Shown: positions 30,014 to 36,648 of the stretch, one piece after another
Layout: every line of letters starts with the position of its first letter
How positions within the stretch are numbered: position 1 is the first letter of the stretch
DNA from: a virus
DNA length: 39,438 nucleotides
Virus record (IMG/VR): IMGVR_UViG_3300025641_000460
Span: 1 to 39,438 of that record
Reading direction: 5' to 3' (one strand)
Program-made: the position numbers and the translations under genes
The notes under the pieces: model-generated
The model's database searches: none
Told to the model about the DNA's origin: nothing
What the model saw: only the letters and a program-made list of their open reading frames with translations

Positions 30014-30454
30014 TTAAGTTATCAACAATGATATTCTGAATCTAATTGTGTTTGATGTATCCCAGCCTATTCTATAGTATAATTTATTAATCTTTACATC
30101 AACTGCAATTGCAGTATTCATACTTTCTTTATGGTTAAATTCATGCTGAACCCATAATTTGAATTTACTGAAATTATATATTAATCTTGGTTCTAATGTT
30201 GGAACTTCTGATTCTATCTTATAATGTAGAGGAATACTCAATACCCATTTAGATGAGTCAAGAATTGAGAAGTTGTGTCTGTAAGTTACTCGATTTTCTT
30301 TTAAATCAAATCGATGTCTTAATTCTAATGAATTTCCAAATACTTTTTGACTAACCGTAAGATATGAACGTTCATTTGTTCTTATCTCATACCCTACTTT
30401 TTGAGCCTTTGAAGTAAATTGTAGTAATACTAATAGTAATATTAAATATTTCAT
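30014..30454 (-). CDS. Small secreted beta-barrel-like outer-membrane protein
   Basis: The 146-residue protein opens with a signal peptide (MKYLILLLVLLQFTSKAQ). Alternating amphipathic strands follow (ERSYLTVSQKVF, NSLELRHRFDL, YRHNFSIL, EPRLIYNFSKFKLWVQHEF), and the last strand NTIRFRISLLIT resembles an outer-membrane beta-barrel terminus. Size fits an eight-strand barrel. It lies two bases downstream of the PiT transporter gene, suggesting joint expression, perhaps as an outer-membrane partner. The 3' end carries one copy of a 22-bp direct repeat. No specific family recognised. Confidence 0.68.
   Translation of the reverse strand: MKYLILLLVLLQFTSKAQKVGYEIRTNERSYLTVSQKVFGNSLELRHRFDLKENRVTYRHNFSILDSSKWVLSIPLHYKIESEVPTLEPRLIYNFSKFKLWVQHEFNHKESMNTAIAVDVKINKLYYRIGWDTSNTIRFRISLLIT
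30029..30050. repeat. 22-bp direct repeat, copy A
   Basis: TGATATTCTGAATCTAATTG plus TG; matches 31429-31450 with one mismatch. It encodes the NTIRFRIS end of the beta-barrel protein. Confidence 0.75.
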
Positions 30455-30456
30455 AA

Positions 30457-31398
30457 TTATTTTAGAAAGTAATGTATTATTAATACAATACCAACGGATA
30501 CCATCAACCCAATTAACAATTTAAAGAAATCTTGCAACAGCATAGGAAATATACCTTTCTTACCTTTCCCATCTGCTAAGAATGTGTTAAGTGCTAATTC
30601 TCTACCACTTAATAACCCAACAAACACCCAAGTTGTACTCATTGGTATATCATTCCATTCTTTAAAGAATAATAGTAAGAATGCGTACCCCAAGTCAATT
30701 AGTGTTGCAGAGCGTATATATTTGGTGTTCTTTTTAGATACAATTATTTCTTGAATCTTCCCACCATTTGTATAGAATATCCAACCCAATGATAAAGTAA
30801 AAAACCCCATTACCCCAACTAGTAACATTGGTGATAATTCTCTTGGTAAAAATACTGATATGTTTGCTACATCATGTGATAACCATGTAAACCATAAAAA
30901 TGATGTTGAGAACCATTGTGCAACTCTCCAATATGTTTTGTGGGATTCCGTTACATCTTCGGATTCATCTACAAACTTAGAAAGTAACCACCATATCCCA
31001 TAAGATGCACCACCTGCGATGATGTATCCTACTATACTCTTAACCAACATTTTTTCTAATATGAATGATGATGCAAATGCTGATAAAACTAAGAATGATG
31101 TTGATACGGGTATACCCTTTCTAGTTAGTAAAATTAATACTAATGGTGCTAATGTATGATACCATTGAACTTCTACAAATGGTATTTTATTTAATCTACC
31201 AAATGAAATATCACCACCCGATGAATACCACCCCCACCAAAGAGTTAGAATCATAACCGATGATGCAAACGCCCATAACGTATACCATTTAAATTTATTT
31301 TTATTTGAACCAATCCACGTTCCTAATGTTTGAACTGAATCGTTTGCCATTACTGAGTAACCTGCAAACAAAAAACCTAAAACTGCTAATATTGACAT
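30457..31398 (-). CDS. PiT-type inorganic phosphate transporter
   Basis: From ATG 31398 this is a 313-residue, highly hydrophobic protein with the inverted double signature of the PiT/PHO-4 family. The first half has FAGYSVMANDSVQTLGTW and GIPVSTSFLVLSAF; the second has WLSHDVANISVFLP and IPMSTTWVFVGLLSG. PiT carriers import phosphate (often as metal-phosphate) using the ion gradient, so the phage would boost phosphate supply for DNA synthesis. The frame extends to a TTG at 31458, but those extra residues (NTVRFRIS) look like a barrel end, not PiT, and overlap the previous gene. Family call good; direction of transport inferred. Confidence 0.82.
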   Translation of the reverse strand: MSILAVLGFLFAGYSVMANDSVQTLGTWIGSNKNKFKWYTLWAFASSVMILTLWWGWYSSGGDISFGRLNKIPFVEVQWYHTLAPLVLILLTRKGIPVSTSFLVLSAFASSFILEKMLVKSIVGYIIAGGASYGIWWLLSKFVDESEDVTESHKTYWRVAQWFSTSFLWFTWLSHDVANISVFLPRELSPMLLVGVMGFFTLSLGWIFYTNGGKIQEIIVSKKNTKYIRSATLIDLGYAFLLLFFKEWNDIPMSTTWVFVGLLSGRELALNTFLADGKGKKGIFPMLLQDFFKLLIGLMVSVGIVLIIHYFLK

Positions 31399-31428
31399 AA
31401 TTTTATAACTTTTTTTTATTAATATATT

Positions 31429-31450
31429 TGATATTCTGAATCTAACTGTG
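31429..31450. repeat. 22-bp direct repeat, copy B
   Basis: Second copy of the 30029-30050 repeat, exactly 1400 bases away, one mismatch. It sits at the 3' end of the 65-residue gene and just upstream of the PiT gene. The two copies bracket the PiT/beta-barrel pair. Confidence 0.75.
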
Positions 31451-31639
31451 TTGACCAACGGAGACTAACTCATATCTACAATTACTATCCGAATTTGAAT
31501 TTAGTATTATAACTATTTGAGAAGCCTGTTCAAATGTATCAAATTCTAATACACTCCCTAAACTATCGTTTAGTAGTACAGAGTAATCTTTTTCAACTGA
31601 TGTTTTTCTTATTTGGTATGTTGACTTTGTATTTCCCAT
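31442..31639 (-). CDS. Small hypothetical protein (65 aa)
   Basis: The product (MGNTKSTYQIRKTSV ... RYELVSVGQHS) has alternating strands and a FDTFEQASQIVIILN helix, like small single-domain phage proteins. Its ATG shares one base with the stop of the Nmad1 gene, and its last codons overlap one copy of the 22-bp repeat. The C-terminus may have been altered by the event that brought in the PiT pair. Unknown function. Confidence 0.55.
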   Translation of the reverse strand: MGNTKSTYQIRKTSVEKDYSVLLNDSLGSVLEFDTFEQASQIVIILNSNSDSNCRYELVSVGQHS

Positions 31640-32058
31640 TATTTACCCCACTTACCATTTTGAACAATTTGGGCTATGATTCCATATACCGATAAGTCTT
31701 GGAATGTATCTTGAATTGACTCACCTACTTCATCGGGTTCACCGAATACAACTAATTGTTTGATTCTTTGTATTTTATCGTTCAATCTGAAGAATAATCC
31801 CGTTAATGATAAACGAACGTCATCACTACTACTTAAATCAGTACCTACTGATATGTTACCCGGCCCATAGTTTCTTTGCTTTTTGCAAAAAGTTTTATAT
31901 TGGTCTTGCATAATACGTTTGTATTCATCCATCATTTCAGGATACAATCTCTCACAATACTCAATAGCACCTTCTTCCGATACACCACTCTTAGCTTTCG
32001 CTATAGTACGTTCACCATTATGAACTACTTTTGATTTTGCTTCTCGTATGTTATCCAT
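31639..32058 (-). CDS. DUF1599 / Nmad1 family protein
   Basis: The 139-residue protein contains YKTFCKKQRNYGPGNISVG, then LSLTGLFFRLNDKIQRIKQLV and ESIQDTFQDLSVYGIIAQIV. This is the DUF1599 (nucleotide modification associated domain 1) pattern, related in layout to helical nucleotide-handling proteins. Family members occur in phages and near nucleotide-modification genes. In this window it lies in the replication block with a DNA methyltransferase-like gene. It overlaps the upstream gene by eight bases. Family call good; biochemical activity uncertain. Confidence 0.75.
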   Translation of the reverse strand: MDNIREAKSKVVHNGERTIAKAKSGVSEEGAIEYCERLYPEMMDEYKRIMQDQYKTFCKKQRNYGPGNISVGTDLSSSDDVRLSLTGLFFRLNDKIQRIKQLVVFGEPDEVGESIQDTFQDLSVYGIIAQIVQNGKWGK

Positions 32059-32320
32059 TTAATTGTTTTTTAGATTTTACACTTTTTGGTTCTACGACTG
32101 GTGGTGTTGGTGGCGCTGGTGTAAAATACCGTTCCAATGCTGACAATCTATCATCTGCATCAACTAACATTCTCAATGCGTCTTCGGCATTATTATAAAA
32201 ATCTGTTGTTGAGTGGTCTCCAATCCCCACTGCTTTAGATTCTAATAAATCCAACGAAAGGAGTGCTTTCGCTTTATCTGCAATTGCAGATGTTCTTAAC
32301 ATTTCTTTTAATCTACTCAT
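32051..32320 (-). CDS. Small hypothetical protein with proline-rich tail
   Basis: The 89-residue product is helical (MSRLKEMLRTSAIADKAKAL, then NNAEDALRMLVDADDRLSALE) and ends with a TPAPPTPPVVEPKS proline-rich tail and basic terminus. It overlaps the gp62-like gene by four bases and the Nmad1 gene by eight, so it is co-translated with the replication genes. Not recognised. Confidence 0.55.
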   Translation of the reverse strand: MSRLKEMLRTSAIADKAKALLSLDLLESKAVGIGDHSTTDFYNNAEDALRMLVDADDRLSALERYFTPAPPTPPVVEPKSVKSKKQLNG

Positions 32321-32772
32321 TTTAATAGGTTTTTAGCTTCTTTATCTGTTAATCCATATTTCATTAATATATCCAAAACTTCTTGCTTTGGAAGTATTTC
32401 CAAATAATCTTGTACCTCTCTATAAGAAACACCATACCACTTTGATAGGTATTGTAAAAGTTCTTTGTTATACTTACCCTCTTTCTTACCTTTAACATAC
32501 TTATCGAATGTTTTTTTCTTTGGTAAGAAATCTAAGTACAACTTATAAACTTCTTTAGGTGATAATAACCCAATGGTGTATTTCTGAAGAATATTGATTA
32601 TTGGCAGTAAGTCTAAGTTCATACTCAACCACCTATTGATAATAAAGGGGCTGAATGATTTCTTGTCCATATCTGTTAAAGATTCCCAAGATGTTTTCTT
32701 TTCCTTTATACCCGAAAGGTGGTCGAATATTGACTTAGCTTTTTTAGCTACAGTTTTATCAGTAGCTGCCAT
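32317..32772 (-). CDS. 62: Clamp loader small subunit (gp62-like)
   Basis: The 151-residue protein resembles T4 gp62. It has FSPFIINRWLSMNLDLLPIIN (compare the YIVNRCLS segment of gp62), PKEVYKLYLDFLPKKKTFDKY, and a helical C-terminus. T4 gp62 is about 187 residues, so this is a somewhat shorter version. One gp62 joins four gp44 subunits in the loader that opens and places the sliding clamp. The gp44-like gene lies two genes upstream. The segment match and context make this likely; sequence similarity is low, as usual for gp62. Confidence 0.75.
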   Translation of the reverse strand: MAATDKTVAKKAKSIFDHLSGIKEKKTSWESLTDMDKKSFSPFIINRWLSMNLDLLPIINILQKYTIGLLSPKEVYKLYLDFLPKKKTFDKYVKGKKEGKYNKELLQYLSKWYGVSYREVQDYLEILPKQEVLDILMKYGLTDKEAKNLLK

Positions 32773-33035
32773 TAATCCAACAATTCTTTAGGTAAAAACT
32801 TCTCTGATACGTGACCACATTCAGCACATCTTACTACCGGAATCGGTAACATAGATTTCTGTCCGTTTGGTGATTGTACTGCTGGAACTTCTTTAAACAT
32901 TGTTACTTCTTCCCAAAAGATAGAATCACAGTTCTCACAATGTACCGTTGGTAACTTTGTGGGGTCTAACTTCATCTGTGGTGCTTTGGGTTGGTTCTGA
33001 TTACCACCCATACCAATTACCTTTCCTTTACCCAT
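32772..33035 (-). CDS. Zinc-ribbon protein
   Basis: The 87-residue protein has HCENC at 32-36 and RCAEC at 69-73, a four-Cys zinc ribbon, after a Gly/Gln/Lys-rich N-terminal tail. Small zinc ribbons in T4-like phages can bind DNA, RNA polymerase or late-transcription factors. Here it lies between the histone-like gene and gp62, sharing a single base with the latter. The function is not determined. Confidence 0.65.
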   Translation of the reverse strand: MGKGKVIGMGGNQNQPKAPQMKLDPTKLPTVHCENCDSIFWEEVTMFKEVPAVQSPNGQKSMLPIPVVRCAECGHVSEKFLPKELLD

Positions 33036-33037
33036 AA

Positions 33038-33208
33038 TTACTTACTTTCGTTTACTGATTCTTTTCTGTAATCGGTTACTAACTTTTTTAACTCACCAAT
33101 AGCTTTTCTTGCTCTTCCTTTAGCAGCTTTAGTTGTACCATTGTGTTCTGTTTCGAATTCTACAAATAAATCTTTAATTTGTTCGAATAGTTCATTTGAA
33201 TTTGCCAT
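33038..33208 (-). CDS. Histone H1-like (Hc1-type) DNA-binding protein
   Basis: This 56-residue ORF (MANSNELFEQIKDLF ... KAAKGRARKAIGELKKL ... DYRKESVNESK) matches the short Hc1-family histone H1-like proteins common in Bacteroidota, with the diagnostic KxAxGRARKAxxELxKL helix and YRKxSVxESK ending. These proteins bind and compact DNA. The gene directly follows promoter P6 (~39-base leader) and precedes the zinc-ribbon gene by two bases. It is likely captured from a host; it could help organise phage DNA or disturb the host nucleoid. Family call good. Confidence 0.8.
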   Translation of the reverse strand: MANSNELFEQIKDLFVEFETEHNGTTKAAKGRARKAIGELKKLVTDYRKESVNESK

Positions 33209-33247
33209 AATTTTACTTTGTTTTTAATTAATTATTGTTTGTTGTTG

Positions 33248-33279
33248 TAAATATACGAATTAGTTTTCATATATCCTAA
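33248..33279 (-). promoter_or_regulatory. Bacteroidota-type promoter P6
   Basis: Minus strand: TTAGGA (33274-33279), 18-base spacer, TATATTTA (33248-33255), in the 76-base gap between gp44-like and histone-like genes. Its extended TTAGGA...GAAA block is shared with P7 and P8. Confidence 0.78.
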
Positions 33280-33284
33280 TTTAT

Positions 33285-34214
33285 TTAACCTTTAATAGTC
33301 ATAAGTATCTCTAATACCATTGCCATAGTATTAATCTCCTTATCCACTACTGATGAATCCTTATACTGTGATTCTGCAATTGTTAAAATCACATTACCTG
33401 CTTTACCACTTGCATATTCATCTACATTATCATATAAGAATCTGTAGAATGGTGTGAAATCTCTTACCTTAGAGTCTGCGATGATTTTTCTAATCGATGC
33501 GAAAGACTCTTTTAGATTGCTGTTAGATTTTAGAACCACTAACACCTCATCTGCATAGTTTGCTTGAATCGTTGATGTTTTATCAATCTTCAACTCACCC
33601 TTAATAATCTGTCTTTGTGCTGCATTTAGAACTCTACGGATATCTGGATAACCACTATTCACTAATACTGCTAAATCACTCATTTCGTATTTAACTTCTT
33701 CAGCATCTAAGATATCCTTTAATCTTACAGCAACCTCTTTCTTAGATGGTGGTGTAATTCCAAATGTCTGACATCTACTTTGGATAGGGTCAATCACTTT
33801 CTCTACATAGTTACACGTTAGAATGAAACGAGTAGTATTTGAAAATGTTTCCATCAAATTACGAAGTGCAGCTTGGGCGTTTGGTGTTAAGTAATCTGAT
33901 TCATCTAGTATAATGATTTTCCACTTACGGAAACCCATAGAAGATGCAAACCCTCTAATCTTATCTCTTACGGTATCAACATTATTTTCATCAGATGCAT
34001 TGATATACATCACATCACAATCAATTTGATTAGTGATGATTTTAGCAAGTGTTGTTTTGCCAGTACCCGCTTGTCCATATAAGAGTAGATGTGGTACATC
34101 TTCATTCTCTATATAGATTTTTACTTTTTCAATAATATGTTCATTACCGACATATCCTTCTAAAGTATCTGGACGATACTTCTCTACGAATAGAGTATTT
34201 TCTGTGTTATTCAT
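33285..34214 (-). CDS. 44: Clamp loader large subunit ATPase (gp44-like)
   Basis: The 309-residue protein is an AAA+ RFC-type ATPase: YRPDTLEGYVGNEHI N-terminal motif, Walker A GQAGTGKTT (~47-55), Walker B IIILDESDYL, sensor-1 FILTCNY, and the SRC motif in IQSRCQTFG. Length is close to T4 gp44 (319). It uses ATP to open the sliding clamp and load it on primed DNA together with gp62. Downstream of it lie promoter P6 and the histone/zinc-ribbon/gp62 genes. Highly confident. Confidence 0.95.
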   Translation of the reverse strand: MNNTENTLFVEKYRPDTLEGYVGNEHIIEKVKIYIENEDVPHLLLYGQAGTGKTTLAKIITNQIDCDVMYINASDENNVDTVRDKIRGFASSMGFRKWKIIILDESDYLTPNAQAALRNLMETFSNTTRFILTCNYVEKVIDPIQSRCQTFGITPPSKKEVAVRLKDILDAEEVKYEMSDLAVLVNSGYPDIRRVLNAAQRQIIKGELKIDKTSTIQANYADEVLVVLKSNSNLKESFASIRKIIADSKVRDFTPFYRFLYDNVDEYASGKAGNVILTIAESQYKDSSVVDKEINTMAMVLEILMTIKG

Positions 34215-34225
34215 TATCTTTTATT

Positions 34226-35872
34226 TTATTTTTTATGAAATACAAATATAGGTTCGTATTTGTACCATGTACCGCCTATCTGAACCATATTCTTAATACT
34301 ACTTTCCATAGACTCGCGTTTATTTACGTTAGCACCAATCATAGCAGCCATACACATTTTTAATTTACCTTTGTATTCAGCACCCAACTCTTTTAAAATC
34401 TCAATTGAATCCCCCTCTAAATCAAAATAAGTATCTTTATTGATTTTAATTGACGCAATATTCCATAGAATATATCTATCACTCTTTGAATACTCATAAA
34501 TGGTAGTAAGAGTTGGTTTTAAGAAATTATCTCTCCAATCATCATACTGAGAGTACGCAACAAATGATTGATTCTCATCTTGTGAATATTGCTCTCTATT
34601 AAAGTAAGGAGGTGATGTGAATGACAAATCTAACTTACCCTTATACTTTTGAAAATCAGGATTATTATGAATTAACTCAGAACCATCTTGAAATAGTTCA
34701 AATGTATTTGCATTAGATTTTACTTCAAAGAAGTTTGTTAGTGTATCTGAGTGAGTATCTATACAATTTTTATTGTAGTAATCTGCCATATACTCATAAC
34801 GAGAAATACCTAATTCAGGAATAAAATTATCTGGATTTGGGTCAGTTCCTATGTAATGGGTTTTCTTTCTACTACTCATTGCACCGGCGATTCTCCCACC
34901 CCATCCTGCTGATGAGTCATAGATATGTAATGGTTCGGTGGTATCTATATGTGATGTGTAGTTTTCATAAATCCACTTTGCAGTTAATGCCGGGAAGTTT
35001 ACCGCAGGTTGACCTAATCCCAATCTGAATGCTTGAACTATTCGTGGGAATATACCATCGGTTATGTTATACCATCTAATATTATACAGATACTTTACTA
35101 CTTTACCATTCTTCTGACTTCTAGAATCTTCAATATCTCCAAGATTTGAAATCTGCCTTTGGTTTAGATAACCATCATCTACTAACTGATTTACTTGTTT
35201 AGAGTCTAAAAAGAAAATAGTACCATAAGTACATTTATCTTCATCTAATTGACCATACTTTCGAATTGCAGGTGCAGTTGTTTTTGTAAGAACTATATCA
35301 AACTCAGACCACTTACCTGTAAATATCTTACCATCATGCACATCTTTTACGAAGTCAACTGGTGTCTGTCCGTTCCAAAATTCGTTTTCTTCTCTTTTGG
35401 ATGTTAGTGAGCGACTCCATGCGTACATAGAATCTCTCTTAACAGCTCGCCTCATTACTTTTACAAATGCATCTTCTAAATTATCATCAGCAAAGTAATC
35501 GTAAATAGATAGACCCCCATCTGCAGATTCTCCATTAGAAATTCTAGTTTTCAACATCGTAGGAAAAAACTGATTTACTACACTTTGGTCTTTATTAAAG
35601 TTTTTTAATATACCCAATGATTCTTCATCGGAGTTATCATCAATAAAGAAGTCACACTCATGACTTTTTAGTTTACCAAAATGTCTAATGATACCTTCTT
35701 CAGTTTTTCCTTTAACTGGTGGTTGTCCCACCCCATCCCATGCATCAGTTACTTCCTTACGCAGTAATCTTGCCCAATCCGCAAACTCATCATCAGTTTT
35801 CTCTAATAACTGATGATAAGTTGTATTGGATTTGTATTCTGAGAATTTACTTTGTTCGTAAAAATAATTCAT
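34226..35872 (-). CDS. DNA methyltransferase-like protein with unknown N-terminal domain
   Basis: The 548-residue protein has a C-terminal Rossmann methyltransferase domain with motif I as IYDSSAGWGGRIAGAM (~320-335) and motif IV as FTSPPYFNREQY, the (S/N/D)PPY type used to methylate exocyclic amines of adenine or cytosine. The ~270-residue N-terminal part is unrecognised and may bind DNA or be a separate enzyme. The gene lies between the clamp and clamp loader genes, sharing a base with the former, which is unusual. It may protect phage DNA from restriction or take part in base modification. Methyltransferase fold good; specificity unknown. Confidence 0.8.
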   Translation of the reverse strand: MNYFYEQSKFSEYKSNTTYHQLLEKTDDEFADWARLLRKEVTDAWDGVGQPPVKGKTEEGIIRHFGKLKSHECDFFIDDNSDEESLGILKNFNKDQSVVNQFFPTMLKTRISNGESADGGLSIYDYFADDNLEDAFVKVMRRAVKRDSMYAWSRSLTSKREENEFWNGQTPVDFVKDVHDGKIFTGKWSEFDIVLTKTTAPAIRKYGQLDEDKCTYGTIFFLDSKQVNQLVDDGYLNQRQISNLGDIEDSRSQKNGKVVKYLYNIRWYNITDGIFPRIVQAFRLGLGQPAVNFPALTAKWIYENYTSHIDTTEPLHIYDSSAGWGGRIAGAMSSRKKTHYIGTDPNPDNFIPELGISRYEYMADYYNKNCIDTHSDTLTNFFEVKSNANTFELFQDGSELIHNNPDFQKYKGKLDLSFTSPPYFNREQYSQDENQSFVAYSQYDDWRDNFLKPTLTTIYEYSKSDRYILWNIASIKINKDTYFDLEGDSIEILKELGAEYKGKLKMCMAAMIGANVNKRESMESSIKNMVQIGGTWYKYEPIFVFHKK

Positions 35873-36585
35873 TATGCGTGTACCTCTACTAAGAAATATT
35901 CAGATGTATAATTATCAACATTAAAGTTTAGATTCGCCAATCCTTGTGTTGATATTTTCATTGATGCTGACTTTGCATCTTTGTTTGCGTTTAGTATTTC
36001 TTTTAAGAAATCTGCTGAGAATGATATACCTTCTACATCCTTTTCACATTTACAGTTTACATCAATAGAAATTCTGTTAGTATTGGTTTTAGAGTAACCA
36101 ATAATCATCTTACCATTACCATCTTTACATTGAAATGTAAAATTCTTTTCATCAGAAAGAGCACTTTTTGCTTTGTTAAATCTATCTACAAATGTAGAAT
36201 CAATATCAACCTCAACATCAAATGGTGGTAGTTGTTTTAAATCTGGAACTACAGGTATAACTGAAAGGTCTGCCAACATATAAGTTGCAGATGTTCCTTT
36301 ATCGTTCAAATCTAATGCAGTAACCTTCCCCTCATATTTAGATGGTGTGATATCCACATCGTTTGATAATACCGATAGCATTTTTGTGAGTTTTGTGGTA
36401 TCATAAATACCATAATCACCATCTTCAAACTGAAAGTCAGTCATACTAACATTTCCTAAAACAGACTTATCATCTGATATAAATTGTGTGGTTAATGTAT
36501 CACCTTTAACATTCCACTTCGTTGATTCGATTAATCCAGATAGATTATACTTCTGAATGAATCTGTTTACACTTACTTTTTTCAT
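35872..36585 (-). CDS. 45: DNA polymerase sliding clamp (gp45-like)
   Basis: The 237-residue protein (MKKVSVNRFIQKYNLSG) has the length and beta-rich repeat organisation of T4 gp45 (228), with FEDGDYGIYDTTKLTKMLSVL corresponding to the family's first-domain core and FSADFLKEILNANKDAKS in the second. The trimeric ring tethers the polymerase and, in T4, also activates late transcription. Placement right after the polymerase and close to gp44 supports it. It has its own promoter P7. Confidence 0.85.
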   Translation of the reverse strand: MKKVSVNRFIQKYNLSGLIESTKWNVKGDTLTTQFISDDKSVLGNVSMTDFQFEDGDYGIYDTTKLTKMLSVLSNDVDITPSKYEGKVTALDLNDKGTSATYMLADLSVIPVVPDLKQLPPFDVEVDIDSTFVDRFNKAKSALSDEKNFTFQCKDGNGKMIIGYSKTNTNRISIDVNCKCEKDVEGISFSADFLKEILNANKDAKSASMKISTQGLANLNFNVDNYTSEYFLVEVHA

Positions 36586-36616
36586 AAAACTTACTTATTA
36601 TTAATTATTATTTACA

Positions 36617-36648
36617 CAAATATACAAAAAGTTTTTCAATTATCCTAA
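36617..36648 (-). promoter_or_regulatory. Bacteroidota-type promoter P7
   Basis: Minus strand: TTAGGA (36643-36648), 18-base spacer, TATATTTG (36617-36624). It starts immediately after the polymerase stop and drives the clamp gene with a ~31-base leader. Confidence 0.8.

Noticed and set aside
31399-31458. TTG-initiated N-terminal extension of the PiT transporter
   Set aside because: Extra 20 residues are not PiT-like, overlap the upstream gene and derive from the 22-bp repeat; the ATG at 31398 gives a normal PiT start.
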